Shown piece after piece: positions 52,645 to 62,200 of a stretch of DNA of 64,000 nt (position 1 is the stretch's first letter; the number at the start of each line of letters is the position of its first letter). Origin of the DNA: Jejuia sp043557195 (GTDB taxonomy: Bacteria > Bacteroidota > Bacteroidia > Flavobacteriales > Flavobacteriaceae); assembly GCA_043557195.1 (NCBI GenBank), contig CP121314.1, positions 3,410,001 to 3,474,000 on the forward strand, in the 5' to 3' direction. The translations under genes and the position numbers were made by a program. The notes beneath the pieces are model-generated. The model had not been told where the DNA came from. It saw nothing but the letters and a program-made list of their open reading frames with translations, and searched no databases.

Positions 52645-55600
52645 TTACCGCTTAAGAGTAAAATGACCTTTAATATCAAATTCGTCACCTTTGTAAAACA
52701 CATGTGCACTAAACCAATAGTCATTTGTAGGCATATTATGACCATTGTACGTGCCATCCCAACCAGGAGAGTTATGAGCCAGACTTTTTAATAATTTCCC
52801 ATATTGATCATAGATATGAATAATAGTTCCCTCTAATTGGTTTACACCTGTGATGTGCCATGTATCAAAATACCCATCATTATTTGGTGTTAAAAACTTT
52901 GGAGTATCAATTACAACTACTTCTTTTGATATTGATGAACAACCATTAATGTCTATTACAGTTATTAATCTTGGACCAATGGGCACGTTTTGAAAGAAAT
53001 TAGATGTTTGTGGTTCACCATCGTCAAGCTGATACAGATAGTCTCCAATACCACTTACTGTAATGGTAATGTTATTTGGATCTGAGAAGTCTACAGTTTC
53101 TGTAAATTCTATATTAGCTTGCTCAGATTCAATCACATTAAATCTTTTGGTAGTGGAACAGCCATATTTTGTGGTAACGGTTACACTGTATTCCCCAATT
53201 TCCTCAATTTCAATATTGGTAGTTGTTTGTCCAAAAGGCATCCATAAATAGGTGTCTTCAACAAAACCAGTCTCTGCCGTAACCATAAGAGGAAAGTTTT
53301 CTAAACAAATAACTTGATCTTCTATATCGTTAATTGGTTTCCTTCTCACAAAGGCATTAAAATTTGTAATGCTGTAACACCCTGTTTTGTTATTTTCAAT
53401 ACGTGCAAATAATACTTCTTCTGTATCTATTTCATGAAAATTTTCGTGTGCATTATTATCAGCATTTGCGTCTTCTTCTGAAAAATAATAGGTTATAGTA
53501 TATTCTGCTGAATTTTGAGTTCCTAAAACTTCAGCATCATTCTTTGATAAGTCGAAAATGAATTTGTTATCGTAATCGGTATCACAAGCTTCAATATCTA
53601 AAGGTTGATTAGCTACAGGCAAAGGATTTACAATAAGTTGAAACGGATACACGTAATGACAGCCTCTGGTTGCAGATTCTATTCTTATGTAAATTGTATC
53701 ATTGGTTGTATTATACGTATAATCTGTACTTAAAGGTGTGTTTCCAGCTTCAGCATCTACTTCATTGTTATAATATGTTATTATTGCATCGGTATCATTT
53801 GGTACAATAACCTGATTGATATCGCTCAAATTGAAATACTGTGAAGGGTTTTCACAAATCTCATATGTTTCAAATTCTTCTATAGCTGGAGGTGATGTAA
53901 CGATTAATTCTTGATTTATAACATTGTAGCAATTAGCAGAGACGTTAAACACCTTAATAAAAATGGTTTGAGGATTTGAAATATTGGTGTAATTTTCAGG
54001 GTTTGTAATTGCGGCGGTATCATCATCAATAAGGGCTTCATCATCAAAATAAGAAATTATGATATTACTAGATGAGGTATTAAAGAGGTTGTTCTCATTA
54101 GTCGAAATATCAAAAACTAAAGTTTCATCATAGTCTATATCACATAACGTAATCGAAGGGACTTGATTGGGATAATCATGCACTATAGTTGTAAATTCTG
54201 TATTGCTAAAACAACCTGTGATTTTATTTTCAATACGTACATAGATATCTTGACCGTTTTGTGCATTGTAATTTTCATCTAAAGTATTGTTAGCATTCAA
54301 AGCATCTTCGCTAGTTTCATGAAAGGTTATTGTGAAATTATCGGCAATTTGCCCACCAAGTATAGATGGTTTTTGTAAGGATAAATCAAAGACTTCAAAA
54401 CCATCTGCACTCACATCATCACAGGTTTCCATGTTTGTTGGTTGATTAGCTACAGGCAAAGGATTTACAATAAGTTGAAACGGATACACGTAATGACAGC
54501 CTCTGGTTGCAGATTCTATTCTTATGTAAATTGTATCATTGGTTGTATTATACGTATAATCTGTACTTAAAGGTGTGTTTCCAGCTTCAGCATCTACTTC
54601 ATTGTTATAATATGTTATTATTGCATCGGTATCATTTGGTACAATAACCTGATTGATATCGCTCAAATTGAAATACTGCGAAGGGTTATCACAAATCTCA
54701 TATGTTTCAAATTCTTCTATAGCTGGAGGTGATGTAACGATTAATTCTTGATTTATAACATTGTAGCAATTAGCAGAGACGTTAAACACCTTAATAAAAA
54801 TGGTTTGAGGATTTGAAATATTGGTGTAATTTTCAGGGTTTGTAATTGCGGCGGTATCATCATCAATAAGGGCTTCATCATCAAAATAAGAAATTATGAT
54901 ATTACTAGATGAGGTATTAAAGAGGTTGTTCTCATTAGTCGAAATATCAAAAACTAAAGTTTCATCATAGTCTATATCACATAACGTAATCGAAGGGACT
55001 TGATTGGGATAATCATGCACTATAGTTGTAAATTCTGTATTGCTAAAACAACCTGTGATTTTATTTTCAATACGTACATAGATATCTTGACCGTTTTGTG
55101 CATCGTAATTTTCATCTAAAGTATTGTTAGCATTCAAAGCATCTTCGCTAGTTTCATGAAAGGTTATTGTGAAATTATCGGCAATTTGCCCACCAAGTAT
55201 AGATGGTTTTTGTAAGGATAAATCAAAGACTTCAAAACCATCTGCACTCACATCATCACAGGTTTCCATGTTTGTTGGTTGATTAGCTACAGGCAAAGGA
55301 TTTACAATAAGTTGAAACGGATACACGTAATGACAGCCTCTGGTTGCAGATTCTATTCTTATGTAAATTGTATCATTGGTTGTATTATACGTATAATCTG
55401 TACTTAAAGGTGTGTTTCCAGCTTCAGCATCTACTTCATTTTTATAATATGTTATTATTGCATCGGTATCATTTGGTACAATAACCTGATTGATATCGTT
55501 CAAATTGAAATACTGCGAAGGGTTATCACAAATCTCATATGTTCCAAACTCCTCTATAGCTGGAGGTAAATCAACTTTAAGTTCAATAGGTAAACTTACA

Positions 55601-58600
55601 GAACAATTTGAAATTGTATTGTTGATCTTTATATAAACAGTTTCAGGATTACTGGTGTTATTATAGTTTTCCGGATCTGTAATAATTTCATTATGATTAT
55701 CTACACCACTTTGTGTTTTATGGTATGTAATTACTAAATTGTTTTGTCTTACATCTAGAATTTGAAGTTCAGATTCTGTAATGTCAAAAGTTACTAAGCC
55801 ATCATAATCAACATCACATAATACCAATGGAGTAGGCTCTGTTGTTACAGGAACTTGCACAATACTAAGTGTGAAATCTGTAAGACCATGACAATAGGTG
55901 CCATTGGAAATACGAACATAAATAGGTTGTGGATTTACATAATTAGAAAATAAAGGATCTATGGGGTTATAGCCAAATTCAGCATCGTAAGAGCTTGTGT
56001 GTAATGTAACAGTTAAATCGTCATTAATACTTTCCTTTATATCGTCTATGGTGCTATTCAAGTCAAAAAGTTCAACACCATCGTTGGAAATATCATCACA
56101 AATGATAATATTTTCTGGTTCATTAAACAATGGAATCGATCCTACTTCTAGGGTGAAGGATGAAGTGCCATAACAATCTGGATCGGTAAAACTTTCAACT
56201 CTTGTGTAAATAGTTTGGGGGTTTGAAGTATTTTGATAGATATTATATTTATCGATTTCATTAGTGCGATCTATAGCATCTTGTTCTGTTTCAAAATACA
56301 ATACTTGTTTACCCCACTGGCCATTTAAAATCTCGTTGTCTTTTTCGTAAAAGTAAAAGTCTGCAATATCATTTGTGCCAGATTCGCAGTTTTCGAAAAT
56401 AGAAATTTCAGGAAATACAGGAAGTGTATTCACGTTTATATACACATAAGACACGTTAAAGCAGGATGTGGTTTTACTTTTTACTCTAAAATACACATAT
56501 TGATTGGTAGCATTAAAAACTTCAGGGTTTACAAGAGGTTCTTCTCCATTAAATGCTCTCCAATAATCATTATAATAAGTAATTTCTACTTCTGATAAAT
56601 CTGAAACAATTTCAGGAGCAACAGCAGTTAAATCCACAATAGAAAATGCATCTTGGTCATCATCACATACTATAATAGGTTGTGGATAATTTACAACAGG
56701 AGCTGTAATGATATTAATTTCAAGAGGTTTTATAGCAACACATCCGCTTTGAGGGTTAGAAATTCTGGTATAAATAGTTTGCGGATTAAAAGAGTTATAA
56801 AATGTTGGCGGCAACCTGTTTTCATCATTTTGAGCATCAATTTCCGTTAGATAATATTCTATTGAAACAGGGGAGATGCCCTCAGTTAAATCTGAATTAA
56901 AAGTATCAAGAATAATTGAGGTGTAGCCGTCAGTATCGGTATCGCAATAATCAACACTATCAATATCAGGTAGTTCAAGTGCTGGGTTAATGATTAAATT
57001 TACTAAAACATTTACCTTGCAAATGTCATCAATTACAGTTGTGTAAAGTGTTTTTGGACTTGATGTTACCGTAATTGGGATGTTTTCATTTAGAGGATTT
57101 GTTTGATTATCTAAATCGTCTTGACTTTCATAAAAAACAACATCAATATCACCATATTCACCTTTTATATCTTCTTCTATACTCTTTAAATCAAAATCTT
57201 CAATACCATCGTTAGAAATATCATCGCAAACTATATAACTGTTGTAATCAATTCCAAATTCAACAAGGTTGGTTTGCAACTCTAAAGTTGTAATAGAAAA
57301 ACATCCAGTGGTGTCATCATATACTCTAACATATAATAGTTGATAAAACTCAGAAGTGTTTGAAAATGCAGTTTCATTAGTAATTGGATTTATGCCTGTT
57401 AAAGCATCAGCTTCCGTAAAGTGAAATGTTGTAGTTGCATTTGTTACACCATTTAAAATACTATTTAATGCAGTTGTTAAATCAAATTCTGCAAACCCAT
57501 CAGAATTCTCTTCACAGGCATTAATCCAATGTCTATCTGTAATGTTTATATCTGGGTTTGGTTGTACGGTAACATCTATGGTTGTAGTTGCATGACAGCC
57601 TGAGAAGGAATCATACACCCTTACAAATAAATTATCGGTAGGGTTTGTGTTTGTATAAAACGAATAAATGGGAAAGAAGCCACTATCGGCATCTTGTTGT
57701 GAATAGTGATATGTTACAATTTTAGTATTATCGCCCCCTGTAATTTCATTGTTTGCCTGTGATAAATCGATTTCTTTGAAACCATCATTATCTAAATCAT
57801 CACAAACTAAAATTGGTTCTGGTTTGGTTATTATAGGTGCTTCATTTACAATTAAATCAAAAGTAGGATAGGCGATACATCCATTATTTAAATCTTCTAT
57901 TCTCACATAAATAGTCTGTGGGTTGCTAGTATTTGAAAATGTTGTTGTTACAGGGGTATTATTATTTCTAGCATCATCTTCTGACAAATGATAAGATATA
58001 TTATATGATCCTGAGGGTACAGAATACAGAATCTCGTAGTATTTTAAATTTAAATCAAAGTTTTCGATTCCATCATTACTATTGTCATCACATAAAACAA
58101 AATCTGTAATATCACCAGAAATTTGTTCTCCATTCAATGTTATGGTTATTTCATCATCAATTACGCAGGTAGAGTTATTTAAGCCAATTGTAATTTCTAC
58201 CTTATAGTTTCCAGATGTTAAAGCAGTATATTGAGGTGTATCTACTCCGCTAATTAAAGTATCATCCAAATACCAATCATAAGTGGCTAAAGTATTATTG
58301 ATATCTGCATTTAAGTCAACAGTATTTGCACAGGTAGAAATGTCCTCACCCAAATCAACAGATGCGTTAAAACTGTTACCCTCAATGAATACAGCAGAAT
58401 CAAAATTCTGATCGTCTTGGTCGGCTATAACTAGCTTAATATGATATTTTACATTTGGTACTATTGATGCGTTAGCAGTTAAAACAGTAGTTCTACCATT
58501 AAAGTTAGTGTCTCCTTGATTATTGCCTTGAAAATAGTCTTCGTTTTGAGCTGGACAAAATCCAACTACTTCTTCTCGTATAGTTGTAGTGTTTACTGGT

Positions 58601-59154
58601 GTGCTGGTTCCAGGTATTAAAGCGATATTTTCGTAAGGGTCTAAAGTTTCTGCTTCTTTAATAAGAAATGCAAATCCATCACTATAGCTGCACGGATTTG
58701 TTAAATAGTATTCTTCTGATGCTAAAAGATAATTGAATTGAATTTGATTTGAAAATGAGACAAAATCAAATTCTATAGTTGTGGCATTGAAGGTGTTAAT
58801 AATGCCTAATGCATTCTCTAAATCAGAATCTGTACCCCAACTTTTTTCTCCTTCATTTAAGTTTGTAGTTATTATAGTGTTGCCTGCAGAGTTTACACTA
58901 CCCGTTGAGAGCATGATTCCGTTCTCAAATGGGAAGTTTGAAGTACCTTTTTCAAAATAACCATAACTTTCTAAGTTATTTACACTTCCATTTATGTTTG
59001 AAGAAATATTACTAATCTCTACACAGCCTTGGGCTAAATTGTTTAAAATTAATTGTTCAAGTGGGATTGAACTGTCTGTTGTGATTTGTTGTCCAAATAT
59101 ATTTTGATTGAAAAATAGAAATATTAAGAATGAGAGAAAGTAAAAATTCTTCAT
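52645..59154 (-). CDS. Giant T9SS type B adhesin with choice-of-anchor L domain and 17 repeat modules
   Basis: A 2169-residue secreted protein. Signal peptide (ends NQNIFGQQ), then a choice-of-anchor L-like domain (~40-265; FPFENGIMLSTGSVNSAGN, FNYLLASEEY), a PKD-like linker (~270-345), and by my count 17 modules of ~90-100 residues. A typical module reads CDDxxxDGxxxFDL ... NPQTIYVRIE ... GC, so each has a Cys pair likely to form a disulfide. The end (FLTPNNDGYFDTWHITG to FTLKR) is a T9SS type B sorting domain. Nine of the modules come from a recent tandem repeat. Likely surface adhesin; ligand unknown. Confidence 0.92.
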   Translation of the reverse strand: MKNFYFLSFLIFLFFNQNIFGQQITTDSSIPLEQLILNNLAQGCVEISNISSNINGSVNNLESYGYFEKGTSNFPFENGIMLSTGSVNSAGNTIITTNLNEGEKSWGTDSDLENALGIINTFNATTIEFDFVSFSNQIQFNYLLASEEYYLTNPCSYSDGFAFLIKEAETLDPYENIALIPGTSTPVNTTTIREEVVGFCPAQNEDYFQGNNQGDTNFNGRTTVLTANASIVPNVKYHIKLVIADQDDQNFDSAVFIEGNSFNASVDLGEDISTCANTVDLNADINNTLATYDWYLDDTLISGVDTPQYTALTSGNYKVEITIGLNNSTCVIDDEITITLNGEQISGDITDFVLCDDNSNDGIENFDLNLKYYEILYSVPSGSYNISYHLSEDDARNNNTPVTTTFSNTSNPQTIYVRIEDLNNGCIAYPTFDLIVNEAPIITKPEPILVCDDLDNDGFKEIDLSQANNEITGGDNTKIVTYHYSQQDADSGFFPIYSFYTNTNPTDNLFVRVYDSFSGCHATTTIDVTVQPNPDINITDRHWINACEENSDGFAEFDLTTALNSILNGVTNATTTFHFTEADALTGINPITNETAFSNTSEFYQLLYVRVYDDTTGCFSITTLELQTNLVEFGIDYNSYIVCDDISNDGIEDFDLKSIEEDIKGEYGDIDVVFYESQDDLDNQTNPLNENIPITVTSSPKTLYTTVIDDICKVNVLVNLIINPALELPDIDSVDYCDTDTDGYTSIILDTFNSDLTEGISPVSIEYYLTEIDAQNDENRLPPTFYNSFNPQTIYTRISNPQSGCVAIKPLEINIITAPVVNYPQPIIVCDDDQDAFSIVDLTAVAPEIVSDLSEVEITYYNDYWRAFNGEEPLVNPEVFNATNQYVYFRVKSKTTSCFNVSYVYINVNTLPVFPEISIFENCESGTNDIADFYFYEKDNEILNGQWGKQVLYFETEQDAIDRTNEIDKYNIYQNTSNPQTIYTRVESFTDPDCYGTSSFTLEVGSIPLFNEPENIIICDDISNDGVELFDLNSTIDDIKESINDDLTVTLHTSSYDAEFGYNPIDPLFSNYVNPQPIYVRISNGTYCHGLTDFTLSIVQVPVTTEPTPLVLCDVDYDGLVTFDITESELQILDVRQNNLVITYHKTQSGVDNHNEIITDPENYNNTSNPETVYIKINNTISNCSVSLPIELKVDLPPAIEEFGTYEICDNPSQYFNLNDINQVIVPNDTDAIITYYKNEVDAEAGNTPLSTDYTYNTTNDTIYIRIESATRGCHYVYPFQLIVNPLPVANQPTNMETCDDVSADGFEVFDLSLQKPSILGGQIADNFTITFHETSEDALNANNTLDENYDAQNGQDIYVRIENKITGCFSNTEFTTIVHDYPNQVPSITLCDIDYDETLVFDISTNENNLFNTSSSNIIISYFDDEALIDDDTAAITNPENYTNISNPQTIFIKVFNVSANCYNVINQELIVTSPPAIEEFETYEICDNPSQYFNLSDINQVIVPNDTDAIITYYNNEVDAEAGNTPLSTDYTYNTTNDTIYIRIESATRGCHYVYPFQLIVNPLPVANQPTNMETCDDVSADGFEVFDLSLQKPSILGGQIADNFTITFHETSEDALNANNTLDENYNAQNGQDIYVRIENKITGCFSNTEFTTIVHDYPNQVPSITLCDIDYDETLVFDISTNENNLFNTSSSNIIISYFDDEALIDDDTAAITNPENYTNISNPQTIFIKVFNVSANCYNVINQELIVTSPPAIEEFETYEICENPSQYFNLSDINQVIVPNDTDAIITYYNNEVDAEAGNTPLSTDYTYNTTNDTIYIRIESATRGCHYVYPFQLIVNPLPVANQPLDIEACDTDYDNKFIFDLSKNDAEVLGTQNSAEYTITYYFSEEDANADNNAHENFHEIDTEEVLFARIENNKTGCYSITNFNAFVRRKPINDIEDQVICLENFPLMVTAETGFVEDTYLWMPFGQTTTNIEIEEIGEYSVTVTTKYGCSTTKRFNVIESEQANIEFTETVDFSDPNNITITVSGIGDYLYQLDDGEPQTSNFFQNVPIGPRLITVIDINGCSSISKEVVVIDTPKFLTPNNDGYFDTWHITGVNQLEGTIIHIYDQYGKLLKSLAHNSPGWDGTYNGHNMPTNDYWFSAHVFYKGDEFDIKGHFTLKR
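53603..55567 (-). repeat. In-frame 837-bp tandem repeat (about 2.35 copies)
   Basis: The same sequence restarts at 53603, 54440 and 55277, exactly 837 bp (279 codons, three protein modules) apart. Copies are near-identical, with only scattered substitutions, for example at the segment around 55440. The reading frame is kept. This indicates recent duplication or gene conversion. Confidence 0.95.
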
Positions 59155-59298
59155 ACAGTTGATTTAACTAGTTAGCTAGGGGCAAACCAACTTTTTATTA
59201 ATAGCAAAGTAAATTTAGGATTTTAACTATTAAAAAGCTATACCCAATTAAGGGTATATTTAAGAAAAAAGACGAACTGTTAAAAAATTAGGATATAA

Positions 59299-62200
59299 TT
59301 ATCGCTTTAAAGCAAAATGGCCTCTAATATTAAAGCTTTCACCATCATGTACGATGTCTGCAGAGAACCAATAGTCGTCTGCGGGCATATGTGCGCCATT
59401 AAAAGTACCATCCCAACCAGGAGATGTGTGAGGTAACATTTTAATAAGTTTACCATGCCTGTTGTAAATGTAAACTAAAGTACCTGGTAATTGATTTGCC
59501 CCAGTAATGTGCCAAGTATCAAAATAGCCATCGTTATTTGGTGTTACAAATTTTGGAATATCAAAAATGAATACTGTATCGAACGCAGGAGAACAACCAT
59601 TTAAGTCAATAACGGTTATTTCATGACGACCAATAGGCACGTTATCAAAAACATTAGAGGTTTGGGGTTCGCCACCGTCTAATATAAATCTATAATCTCC
59701 CGTTGCAGTAGCGTCAATATTAATTGTTATGCTATTGGGGTCGTCAAAATTAACAGTAGTACTGGGATTCAGGGGGGCTTGCTGTGATTCAATTACCGAG
59801 AAGTTTTTAGTAAACTCACAATTTGTAGTTTTAGTAACCCTAACCCAGTAATCTCCTATTTGGCTCTCATCAGCTAGAGTTATTTCAGGAGTAGTGGCTC
59901 CATTAGACCATAAGTATGTATCGCCATTTACACCAGTTTCAGCACTAATAGTAAGCGGGATATCATCTGTACATAATGCAACTACATCCTCGATAGGGAT
60001 AACTGGAAGAGGTAGTACAGTTGTAGTAAACTCGGTTGTATCATAACAACCTGTATTTCTATTTTCTAATCTAACATAAATCGTCTCATTACGGTTTACT
60101 TCATACGAAAAGTCTAATGGATTTATATCGGAAATGGCGTCGTCTAAGGAAATATGATAACTAAGTTCATGATCAGTAAAACTTTGTGCTGCTAAAATTG
60201 AATTTGCTGATTCAAATAGATTAAACTCCAAAATACCATCGAAATCATCATCGCAATAGGCTAAATCTTGAGGTCTATTAGCTATCGGATTTTGATTTAT
60301 TTGTAGTGTGAAATTACCATAACCAATACATCCAGTAACTAAATCTTCCATACGTGTGTAAATAATGTGGCTATTTGCAGTATAATTGAATGGGGTGCTT
60401 AATACATTACTATTATTTTGAGCATCAGTTGGATTACTATAATAACTAATAGCAACTGTATTTAAATCTTCTACAATCATGTCATCCATAATGGATAAAT
60501 CAAACGTGTTTGTATCATTATCACAAATTTGATGAGTTCCGCTAAACTGTATTGGAGGCAATGGTGTTACTTCAAGTTGTAAAGGTAGTACCGTATAACA
60601 TGTAGTTAATGTATTTAAAACTTTAATGTACACAGTTTTTGAATCTGAATTGTAACTATTTGGGTTAGGAATAGCAAGGGCATCATTCTCAACATCATCC
60701 ATGTTTTCAAAATAGTTTACAACAGTTCCTGTTTGTATTCTATCAAAATTTTCATATTGTGCATCGTCTAGATTAAATATGGTGAAACCATCATAATCAT
60801 CATCACAAAGTTCAAATATTTCAGCTTCAGAAAGATCTGGAGCAGCAACAACATTAATACCAAAATCTTCAATAACAAAACAATCTGAGTCTTGATTATC
60901 TATTCTAACATATAGTTGTTGTGGGTTTAATGTATTAGTAAATGCTAGAGGAACAGGATCTATGTTTTCTATTGCATTAAATTCACTCAAAAAGAAATTG
61001 ATCTCTAAATTTGTAGTTGAACCTAGAGAAATTTCATCTATTTTTTCATTTAAATCAAATACCCCGAAACCATCGTTACTTTCATCATCACATATTAAAA
61101 ATGAACTTGGTGCATTAAAAACTGGGTTTGCTCCAACTTCAATCATGAACGATGATGTTGCATTACAAGAAGCATCTGTTACATTTTCAACACGAACATA
61201 GATAGTTTGTGGACTAGAAGTATTAGTATATGGGGTAGTTTTATCTATTGGAGAGGTTAATGCTGCATCTTCAAAATAGAAAACTTCTTTACCTAATTGT
61301 CCATTCAAAATTTCTGCATCCCAATCTGTAAATAAAAATTCAGTACGTTCATCATTATCATCTTCACATAATTGGAAATTGCTAATAGAAGTTAATACAG
61401 GAATAGTATTAACTAAAATCTCAAGATTAACGATGGCATAACAACCAGATCCTGTTCCTTCAACTCTAACATAAACTGTTTGAGTACCTGTTTCAAAATT
61501 CGTTGGGTCTGTTACAGGATTTATATTAGCATTAGCATCATCTATAGCTGTAAAAAAACCAATACTTAAACCTATGGTACTAGTTACAATTTCAGGAATT
61601 TTATCTTCAAGGTTTAAAGTAGTTAAGCCGTCATCAGAATCACATATTAACCAAGGTGTTGGCTGGGTTACAGGAGGTGCTGGCCTAACTTCTATATCAA
61701 AAGATTCAACTGTGAAACATCCAGTAGCAATATTTTCTATTCTAGCATATATCGTTTCAGTAGGTGAAGAATTGGTATAAAATGGTGGTAATTGATTAAA
61801 ATTTGTGTCGGCATCTGCTTGGGTAGGAAAATAGGATACTATAAAATCTGTGTTTCCACCAGTTATAATATCATCAAAACTTACTAAATCTATACTTACT
61901 ACACCATCGTCATCATCATCGCAATAAGGAATAGGGGCTAAGGGGTTAAATACCAAAACAGGATTTACTAATAAATTGATATCCGAAACTTCAGTACAGT
62001 TGCCGTTACCAATACTTATGATGAGATTGGTTGGATTTGTTGCGTTATAAACTTGGTTTTTATCTAAGGGGTTATTATTGTCAAAATCTGTTTGGGTTTC
62101 ATAAAAAGTTACAGTAATACCTGGAAGTTCGTTGGCTATGTATGTTTCTACAACATATAGATTAAATTCTTCTGTACCATCATTTGAGCCATCATCACAT

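Noticed and set aside
53603..55567. CRISPR-like or satellite array
   Set aside because: The 837-bp period is in frame and codes for three protein modules; there are no short repeats with spacers.
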